This document shows positions 17,030-22,525 of a stretch of DNA of 28,550 nucleotides, in pieces (positions within the stretch are counted from its first letter, which is position 1; every line of letters starts with the position of its first letter). Location of the stretch: NCBI GenBank assembly GCA_050633205.1, contig JBOEGA010000044.1, positions 1 through 28,550 of the forward strand, written 5' to 3'. Made by a program: the position numbers and the translations under genes. The notes under the pieces were generated by a model. It was given only the letters and a program-made list of their open reading frames with translations. It was not told the DNA's origin and did not search any database. Source of the stretch: CBDHHC01 sp050633205 (lineage in GTDB: Bacteria > Pseudomonadota > Alphaproteobacteria > Rhizobiales > CBDHHC01).

Positions 17030-17455
17030 TCTATACATATTAGGACTTTATTTTAGAGAAAGTGCTTGAAAAATTCTGTGATGTGCCAACAGCTGATAAC
17101 TGCCTCAGGACTAAATTGTGTCAATTACAGAAATATAAGATAATCTACATGTTCATCCTGATACTTCCAAAATACTTTTCTTATATATGTGTGGCATTAT
17201 TAGTTATTTTTACCCCATTAGATTCCATCTTACTTTGGAGTCGCAAAATTCTATTTCCTAACCTCCCTGAAAATCAGTCTCTAATCTCAAAATGGCCTTG
17301 TTTGTCCGATATTCAAATGCTTGCAGTCGTTTGATATAATTAGTGAAATTTGGTATGAAAGGCAAAGTCGAGCCCTTACAAAATATTTGTGAGGCATATT
17401 CCTTTTGATAGCACTTGAGCCTATTTACCAAATATCAAGCAATGAGAGATTCTAG
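17030..17455. other. AT-rich stretch without a convincing gene
   Basis: This gap between thpR and the tautomerase gene is visibly more AT-rich than its surroundings. The only longish reading frame (17062-17334, GTG start) would give 90 residues with one hydrophobic stretch, no ribosome site and no family resemblance; I do not call it. I found no IS ends, direct repeats or tRNA-like sequence. A promoter for the tautomerase gene is presumably here. Confidence 0.5.
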
Positions 17456-17845
17456 ATGCCTTTCAACAAAATTCATGTTCCAAAAGGACTTGCAAGTAAT
17501 ATCTGCCATGAGATCAACGACCAATTACATACAAGCTTGGTCGAGACCTGTGGTGTAAATCCAGATGACTATTTCTGTCTAGTTTCCCGATACGAACCGG
17601 ACGACATGATCTTACACCCAACTTTTCTAGGGGAAAGAGATCCTAGTGCAACTATTGTGATAGAGATTGCGCTATTGGGTGGTCGTTCAGACAGCCAGAA
17701 AGAAGCTCTATACAATGATTTTCGCAGTCGTCTTCGTGAAATTGGCTTTGACCCCAAAAACTCAATCATGTTTCTCATTGAAAATAATGCCATCGATTGG
17801 TCTTTCAGCGAGGCAGGCTCGGTGAAGTCAGTCCTTGGACTTTAG
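17456..17845 (+). CDS. Tautomerase-superfamily protein (Tautomerase_2 type)
   Basis: This 129-residue protein begins Met-Pro, so removal of Met would expose the Pro-1 general base used by 4-oxalocrotonate tautomerase/MIF-type enzymes. The Tautomerase_2 pattern is clear: MPFNKIHVPKG, then DMILHPTFLGERDPSATIVIEIALL, GGRSDSQKEALYNDF, and MFLIENNAIDWSFSEAG. Substrate unknown. The start at 17456 has only a weak GAGAG upstream. It sits alone in an AT-rich pocket between conserved housekeeping genes and is followed directly by interlocked short inverted repeats (17848-17881), which hints at acquisition, though there is no mobility gene. Confidence 0.85.
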   Translation: MPFNKIHVPKGLASNICHEINDQLHTSLVETCGVNPDDYFCLVSRYEPDDMILHPTFLGERDPSATIVIEIALLGGRSDSQKEALYNDFRSRLREIGFDPKNSIMFLIENNAIDWSFSEAGSVKSVLGL

Positions 17846-17847
17846 GC

Positions 17848-17881
17848 GCTCTAACTGGGCATGAGTTCTTCGCGCCGTTAG
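17848..17881. repeat. Interlocked inverted repeats after the tautomerase stop
   Basis: GGCGC and TCTAAC on the left pair with GCGCC and GTTAGA on the right. Because the order is 1-2-1'-2', the two helices cannot nest; they would form a pseudoknot or alternative hairpins. The TCTAAC/GTTAGA halves resemble integron attC core sites, but the element is about 34 bp, much shorter than normal attC. Confidence 0.4.
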
Positions 17882-17955
17882 AATACTGTATCATAAAGTT
17901 CCGTTTAAGGTCATAAACAGCCACTGTCCGCAAAAGCAAATCCAGATCATTACAA

Positions 17956-18456
17956 TTAATCCGCTTTTTCCAGATCCTGAAATAACTGCTCGCACGCGTC
18001 TTTGACCAGATTGTAAACATGTTCAAAGCCGTCAACCCCACCATAATACGGGTCTGGAACATCTTCCTCATTGCAGTTTGGCAGGTAGCTCAGAAGCATC
18101 CGGACATCAGCTCCGCCCTCTTTACCTGGAACACGCAGAATATTCTCATAGTTGGACCGGTCCATAGCAACAATCAGGTCAAAGTCACTAAAATCATTAG
18201 AATAGAATTTGCGGGCCTGCTGCCCCGAAATATCAATTCCCTTACCAAGAAGAACGCCCCGAGCCCTTTCATCTGGAGGATGACCAACATGCCACCCACC
18301 AGTCCCGGCTGAATCGATAACATACCTGTCAGAACACCCCTCTTGCTCAACAAGATTTCTAAAAATACCTTCCGCCATAGGGGATCTGCATATATTCCCC
18401 AGACAAACAAAAAGAATCCTCAACTCGCCCATATTAATATCCGGTTTTTGCTTCAT
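17956..18456 (-). CDS. Low-molecular-weight protein tyrosine phosphatase
   Basis: This 166-residue cytoplasmic phosphatase has the P-loop CLGNICRS with nucleophile C18 and R24 (C-X5-R) and the general-acid loop DPYYGG with D135. IDSAGTGGWHVGHPPDERA and QQARKFYSNDFSDFDLIVAMD are also typical. Such enzymes dephosphorylate tyrosine on proteins, for example bacterial tyrosine kinases of polysaccharide export, but no such partner is nearby. An alternative start is ATG 18432 (MGELRILF), which has GGA about 9 nt upstream; 18456 has no visible ribosome site, so the shorter form is quite possible. It diverges from the pterin dehydratase gene. Confidence 0.92.
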   Translation of the reverse strand: MKQKPDINMGELRILFVCLGNICRSPMAEGIFRNLVEQEGCSDRYVIDSAGTGGWHVGHPPDERARGVLLGKGIDISGQQARKFYSNDFSDFDLIVAMDRSNYENILRVPGKEGGADVRMLLSYLPNCNEEDVPDPYYGGVDGFEHVYNLVKDACEQLFQDLEKAD

Positions 18457-18509
18457 TTACATAATATACAATCATCAATAATACATATGTTTTTTTCATA
18501 AGGAAAATA

Positions 18510-18803
18510 ATGTCCAAACTAACTCCTCAGGAACGGGCTGCAGCTCTTCAGGTATTAGGTGACTGGGATGAACTCGGCAGCCGGGATGCAATCACCAAAA
18601 CCTTCCAGTTTAAAAACTTCAACGAAGCCTTTGGCTGGATGACCCGGATTGCCATGTCCGCAGAAAAAATGGACCACCATCCCGAATGGTTCAATCTCTG
18701 GAACAAAGTTATTGTCACCCTGACCACTATCGATGCAAAAGGAGTAACCAAAAAAGACATCGTATTGGCCAAACTGATGAATGACCTGGCAAAGAAAACC
18801 TGA
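18510..18803 (+). CDS. phhB: 4a-hydroxytetrahydrobiopterin dehydratase-like protein, one catalytic His replaced
   Basis: This 97-residue protein of the PCD/DCoH family normally dehydrates 4a-hydroxytetrahydropterin to recycle the cofactor of phenylalanine hydroxylase. The core AEKMDHHPEWFNLWNKV is intact with E52, H56, H57 and P58, and D83 is present. However, the third conserved histidine, normally in a THDAGG-like segment, is isoleucine here (I74 in TTIDAKG). In the family pattern as I remember it, that position should be His or Trp. Activity is therefore uncertain; it could be low-activity or a molybdenum-cofactor-type relative. AAGGA precedes ATG 18510. No phenylalanine hydroxylase gene is in the window. 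Its stop is 3 bp from the convergent L,D-transpeptidase gene. Confidence 0.88.
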   Translation: MSKLTPQERAAALQVLGDWDELGSRDAITKTFQFKNFNEAFGWMTRIAMSAEKMDHHPEWFNLWNKVIVTLTTIDAKGVTKKDIVLAKLMNDLAKKT

Positions 18804-18806
18804 GAG

Positions 18807-19325
18807 TTAACGAACCACCCGAACATAGGAAGATCTGTTAACACTCCTTAACAGAAACTTAAGATGTTCTTCCTTCAAAGCAATGCAACCTTCCGTAGCT
18901 TGATAGTGACTCTTCGCTACATGGACGAAAATTGCGCTGCCTCCACCGTGAATCCGCGGTGAATCGTTGTGACTGAGAACAGCAATAATATTGTATAATT
19001 CATCGTCCCGCATTAAATTTTCTGAACGGCCGCGATACGGCAACTTCACAAAGCGGTTGTAATTTGCATCCCAGGGAGCATCACACCACCCGTCAGAATC
19101 CCGGATTTCCGCCATTGGAAGACCAGTGGGAAACCGTTTAACCCTGTCAGAGCGGTAAAAAACTTTCCTGAAATACCATTTCCCAACAGGAGTTCCCCCA
19201 TCTCCCTCAAATTTAAAGGAAACAATCCCCCCCCGCCCAAGAGCACAAGGAAAAGCAAATTCCCCACACTGAAGAACACCCTGAGTAGCAGATCTCGAAG
19301 ATTTTCTAACAATCATAACAGCCAT
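18807..19325 (-). CDS. L,D-transpeptidase (YkuD-fold) family protein
   Basis: This is a 172-residue YkuD-like protein. The catalytic region is AIFVHVAKSHYQATEGCIAL, with H135 and nucleophile C147. An earlier conserved GDGGTPVGKWYFRKVFYR segment and WCDAPWDANYNRFVKLPY also fit the alphaproteobacterial YkuD relatives. Such enzymes cross-link or edit peptidoglycan peptides using L,D bonds. I see no signal peptide or membrane segment, so export is unexplained. ATG 19325 and ATG 19316 are both possible and neither has a good ribosome site. It diverges from the response regulator gene. Confidence 0.83.
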   Translation of the reverse strand: MAVMIVRKSSRSATQGVLQCGEFAFPCALGRGGIVSFKFEGDGGTPVGKWYFRKVFYRSDRVKRFPTGLPMAEIRDSDGWCDAPWDANYNRFVKLPYRGRSENLMRDDELYNIIAVLSHNDSPRIHGGGSAIFVHVAKSHYQATEGCIALKEEHLKFLLRSVNRSSYVRVVR

Positions 19326-19361
19326 CTAACACACTTGTGACCAATCTTGATCCCTCATAAA

Positions 19362-19396
19362 TTTCAACCCTATTGAAACCTTATCTCCTATAATTG
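19362..19396 (+). promoter_or_regulatory. Promoter region and dyad of the response regulator gene
   Basis: A perfect dyad TTTCAA-N5-TTGAAA (19362-19378) overlaps a possible -35 TTGAAA and is followed by AT-rich TATAAT and TATATG boxes (19391-19405 area) upstream of ATG 19448. The spacing of the best -10 to -35 pair is imperfect. Autoregulation is possible but unproven. Confidence 0.3.
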
Positions 19397-19447
19397 TATA
19401 TGTGATACACTGAACAATTAAACTTATTTTCGACCGGAGTAAATCCA

Positions 19448-20134
19448 ATGAGCACGGCGCGCAAAATTCTGACAGTAGATGATGACGATGATCTAAGAGA
19501 ATCATTAGCAGACCAGCTTAGGTTGCATGATGAATTTAGCGTAATGGAAGCCTCGAACGCCACCGATGGCATTAACCTGGCAAAAACCGAGCATCTGGAC
19601 ATAATACTGCTCGATGTAGGCCTGCCAGACATGGATGGACGCGAAGCATGCAAGATCCTGCGGAAAAATGGCTATAACGGCCCCATAATCATGCTGACAG
19701 CCCAGGATTCCGATGCCGATACAATTCTGGGTCTTGAATCAGGCGCAAATGACTATGTAACAAAACCCTTCCGCTTTTCAGTGCTTCTGGCAAGAGTGCG
19801 TGCCCAGTTGCGCCAGCATGAACAAAGCGAAGACGCTATTTTTGCAATCGGCCGCTATTCGTTTAAACCGGCGACAAAAACTCTGGTTGATAATGATGGC
19901 AATAAGGTCAGGCTTACTGAAAAAGAAACATCCATACTTAAATATCTGTACAGATCAGGCGACAGTGTCGTCAGCAGAGATGTATTATTACATGAAGTAT
20001 GGGGATATAACGCCGGAGTAACGACTCACACCCTGGAAACACACATTTACAGATTACGTCAAAAAATAGAACGGGATCCTTCAAATGCTGAACTTTTAAT
20101 CACCGAAACTGGTGGTTATAAACTTATGCCGTGA
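19448..20134 (+). CDS. OmpR/PhoB-type response regulator (orphan)
   Basis: This is a 228-residue two-component response regulator. The receiver domain (residues about 6-118) has acidic residues D11-D12, phospho-acceptor D56 (IILLDVGLPDMDG), T84 and K106 (TKPF), all intact. The C-terminal winged helix (about 128-228) has VRLTEKETSILKYLYRS, RDVLLHEVWGY and THTLETHIYRLRQKIE, the OmpR-type recognition helix. No histidine kinase is adjacent, so the partner is unknown. GGAG lies 9 nt before ATG 19448. A 9-bp perfect hairpin follows the stop. Confidence 0.93.
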   Translation: MSTARKILTVDDDDDLRESLADQLRLHDEFSVMEASNATDGINLAKTEHLDIILLDVGLPDMDGREACKILRKNGYNGPIIMLTAQDSDADTILGLESGANDYVTKPFRFSVLLARVRAQLRQHEQSEDAIFAIGRYSFKPATKTLVDNDGNKVRLTEKETSILKYLYRSGDSVVSRDVLLHEVWGYNAGVTTHTLETHIYRLRQKIERDPSNAELLITETGGYKLMP

Positions 20135-20142
20135 TATTTTTA

Positions 20143-20171
20143 TCGCTAACCTGTCTATAACTGGTTAGCGA
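20143..20171 (+). terminator. Hairpin after the response regulator gene
   Basis: TCGCTAACC and GGTTAGCGA form a perfect 9-bp stem with an 11-nt loop, 9 bp past the stop. No T run follows, so termination may be weak or need Rho. Confidence 0.45.
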
Positions 20172-20215
20172 CATCTGGACGTTTGCAACTTTATTCCCTA
20201 ACTTTAGATTCGAAA

Positions 20216-20302
20216 ACAGCATTTTGTGTTTTTTGATTCGCTCATGATTCACAACAGTAAGGCGTCAATGCTGTAGATCTGCGTAGGTAGAGGGACGCAG
20301 AT
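20216..20302 (+). promoter_or_regulatory. Structured leader upstream of the cNMP-binding protein gene
   Basis: Two neighbouring stems are perfect: ACAGCATT (20216-20223) with AATGCTGT (20267-20274), enclosing TTGTG/CACAA (20224-20228 with 20250-20254), and then ATCTGCGT (20277-20284) with ACGCAGAT (20295-20302) around loop AGGTAGAGGG. It ends about 30 bp before the start codon. It could be a cis-acting leader or a separate small RNA; I do not recognise a known riboswitch. Confidence 0.4.
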
Positions 20303-20333
20303 TAAATGCGGAAAATAAATGCGGGGAAAAAAT

Positions 20334-20873
20334 ATGAAGCTCGACAATATCGTCGAGCTGCTTGGTTGTGTGCCTCTTTTTAATGGCCTCAACGATGAGC
20401 AGCTTGCGCGTCTTGCTTTCGAGGGTGAGAAAGTTCTTATCCATTCTGAGCGCCCGATAATTAGTAAAGATCAAGCGGGTGACGCGGCTTATTTAATCGT
20501 TGATGGAACAGCACTGAGAATAAGTGGACCGGGCATAAAGGGACAACCGGAAATCTTGAAAACAGGTACGTTCATTGGCGAAATGGCAATGTTAATTGCT
20601 ACACACTATGGATCTACAATCATTGCTTATGGCGAAGTAAAAGCATTGAGATTCAGCTACATGCAAATGCAGAATATTATGCAGTCGGACGTCAGTCTGG
20701 CACAGCATTTTGCAGAGCATGTGCGTACAAGATTTACGACTTTCACCAGTCAGCTAAAGCAGCTTGAAACAGAAATGTTCAATGACGATGAAGGTGAAAT
20801 GGCCATACCTAGTGAAAGTACCATTGCATCAATGGCATCGACTTTCGTTAATTCAGGTCAAAATCTACAATAA
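20334..20873 (+). CDS. Cyclic-nucleotide-binding-fold protein with degenerate phosphate cassette
   Basis: This protein of about 179 residues has one cNMP-binding beta-roll (about residues 8-125): VPLFNGLNDEQLARLAFEGEKVLI, the GDAAYLIVDGTA turn, and IGEMAML. In the phosphate-binding cassette G82 and E83 are present, but the Arg that normally contacts the cyclic phosphate (R-S/T-A) is replaced; the aligned residues are Y92-G93-S94. Canonical cAMP or cGMP binding is therefore doubtful. The C-terminal 55 residues are acidic and polar, with no DNA-binding domain. ATG 20334 follows GGGG and is preferred; ATG 20319 is an alternative. The 3' end overlaps the convergent xth gene by 26 bp. Confidence 0.82.
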   Translation: MKLDNIVELLGCVPLFNGLNDEQLARLAFEGEKVLIHSERPIISKDQAGDAAYLIVDGTALRISGPGIKGQPEILKTGTFIGEMAMLIATHYGSTIIAYGEVKALRFSYMQMQNIMQSDVSLAQHFAEHVRTRFTTFTSQLKQLETEMFNDDEGEMAIPSESTIASMASTFVNSGQNLQ

Positions 20874-21666
20874 CCGGTGCATGATCAGAAGCTGCGTCCC
20901 AGCCTCTGACTTCATCACCTACAATCATACGCGTTGCAGTCTGGGATAACGACGGAGTAACCCAGACATGATCTAGCCGGCGCCCACGGTTTGAAGCTCT
21001 CCAGTCACGAGACCTGTAACTCCACCACGTATATAACTTCTCTTCCTCGGGAACATGTTGTCTCATAATATCAACCCATTCATGAGAATTCTGAACTCTG
21101 TCAAAATGCTCAACCTCAATCGGTGTATGAGAAACAACTTTCAGCATTTGCCTATGTGACCAGACATCCTGCTCAAGCGGTGCAACATTAAGGTCACCAA
21201 CCAGCACCATATGGTTCTCCGACTTAGCACTTAAGTCTGAAAAATACTCTGTCATGCCATTAAGATAGTTCAGCTTATGCGCAAATTTTGGGTTCGCATC
21301 AATATCAGGAATATCTCCACCAGCAGGAACATAAAAATTGTGCACAACCAACTCGCTATCAAATCCTTCAATATCAACAGCAACGGATAAATGGCGTGCT
21401 TCCTCTGTTCCATTGAAATCAACACGTTCCAGAGCAGAAATAGGCAACTTTGAAAGCGTAGCGACACCATGATAGGCTTTTTGCCCATGTATCTCTACAA
21501 AATCATATCCCATAGCCCTGACAGCTTTTAAAGGAAACTGATCCTCCAGACACTTAATTTCCTGCAAACAAACAACATCAGGCTGATATTGTTCAGTCAG
21601 TTCTTTCAGTAAATCTATTCGCCTGCGAACTGAATTAATATTCCAGGTAATAAGTCGGAATTGCAT
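20848..21666 (-). CDS. xth: Exodeoxyribonuclease III
   Basis: This is a 272-residue exonuclease III/AP-endonuclease of the EEP fold, active in base-excision repair. Catalytic landmarks: N9 in TWNINSVRRR, E36 in CLQEIK, GDLNVAPLEQDVWS, the RRLDHVWVT strand and the C-terminal SDHAPV histidine. Length is normal. It is the last gene of the - strand run aminotransferase-ftsK-lolA-xth, 29 bp after lolA. No good ribosome site is seen before ATG 21666, which fits translation after lolA. Its 3' end overlaps the convergent cNMP-fold gene. Confidence 0.96.
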   Translation of the reverse strand: MQFRLITWNINSVRRRIDLLKELTEQYQPDVVCLQEIKCLEDQFPLKAVRAMGYDFVEIHGQKAYHGVATLSKLPISALERVDFNGTEEARHLSVAVDIEGFDSELVVHNFYVPAGGDIPDIDANPKFAHKLNYLNGMTEYFSDLSAKSENHMVLVGDLNVAPLEQDVWSHRQMLKVVSHTPIEVEHFDRVQNSHEWVDIMRQHVPEEEKLYTWWSYRSRDWRASNRGRRLDHVWVTPSLSQTATRMIVGDEVRGWDAASDHAPVIVDFDLN

Positions 21667-21695
21667 AATGCTGATCGATCTGTGTAAACGAATGT

Positions 21696-22442
21696 CTAGT
21701 CAGTAATAATATTTGCAGTCTCATCTGCTACATCAAAGAATTTGTCGTTTTTCTTTTTATCAAGAACCATTTCGCTGATTTCAATGCTGGTATCAAGTCC
21801 TTGTGGGTCTGTTATAATCCACTGAACCAATTGCAATTCAGGAATTGAGAAAAACAGTTTCAGCTGTCCTGAGGAATCATCTTCTTTATCCGAAACGCTA
21901 ATGATCGCAACAGTTTCACCCCTCGAAATATCTACAATCTTGGCATCTTTCAGCAGATCAACTTTTTCAGCAAGCAAAAGCTTAAAGGGCGTAGAACCTA
22001 ATGGATATCGATCAAATGTCTTTAAATCGTGATCCTCAATAGAAAGCCAGCGTCCATCAGCGACAATTCTTAATTTGCTTGGAGGCGAATAGTCAAATCT
22101 CAGCTTACCGGGTCTTTTCACATAAAAATGCCCCTTGGCTTTCTGGTTATCAGGATTTGTTTGAATAAACCCGCCTTCCATAAAACTGATAGCATTAAAA
22201 TAGTCACTGACAGATTGGACAAACGCCTTTGTTTCATCATCCATATCTTTTGGACCAGGCGTCTTATCACCTTTGGTAACTTCAGCATTCCAGCCCGTTC
22301 CACCGCCAACAGGGTTGCCAGAAGGCTTTTTAGCTGCGTTGTCCGCAATACCAGCCCCGGAAACAGCGAGTGTCATGACACCACCAAGGAAACACAGAGA
22401 ACATATACGAAGAATTTTATTCTTATTCATTTGCTTCAACAC
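21696..22442 (-). CDS. lolA: Outer-membrane lipoprotein carrier LolA family protein
   Basis: This is a LolA-type periplasmic chaperone that shuttles lipoproteins to the outer membrane, about 248 residues. A signal peptide is visible (RICSLCFLGGVMTLAVSG). The beta-sheet domain shows GGFIQTNPDNQKAKGHFYVKRPGKLRFDY and a long insertion of small polar residues early in the mature protein. The start is uncertain: GTG 22442 has AGGAG 8 nt upstream, ATG 22430 (MNKNKILR) is the alternative, and a TTG at 22448 is too close to that site. It lies between ftsK and xth, the usual alphaproteobacterial order, with 83 bp to ftsK. Confidence 0.92.
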   Translation of the reverse strand: MLKQMNKNKILRICSLCFLGGVMTLAVSGAGIADNAAKKPSGNPVGGGTGWNAEVTKGDKTPGPKDMDDETKAFVQSVSDYFNAISFMEGGFIQTNPDNQKAKGHFYVKRPGKLRFDYSPPSKLRIVADGRWLSIEDHDLKTFDRYPLGSTPFKLLLAEKVDLLKDAKIVDISRGETVAIISVSDKEDDSSGQLKLFFSIPELQLVQWIITDPQGLDTSIEISEMVLDKKKNDKFFDVADETANIITD

Positions 22443-22525
22443 TTTCAAAACTCCTGTTCCTTGAATTCACATATCCCGCTGATAAACAGCCGGATAAGAA
22501 TCAACGTATAGGGACCGCCCGCATA

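Noticed and set aside
17062..17334. 90-residue open frame with a hydrophobic stretch.
   Set aside because: GTG start without a ribosome site, no family resemblance, AT-rich DNA where chance frames are common.
20277..20302. c-di-GMP (GEMM) riboswitch because of GGGACGCAG.
   Set aside because: The rest of the GEMM consensus, including the tetraloop-receptor part, is absent.
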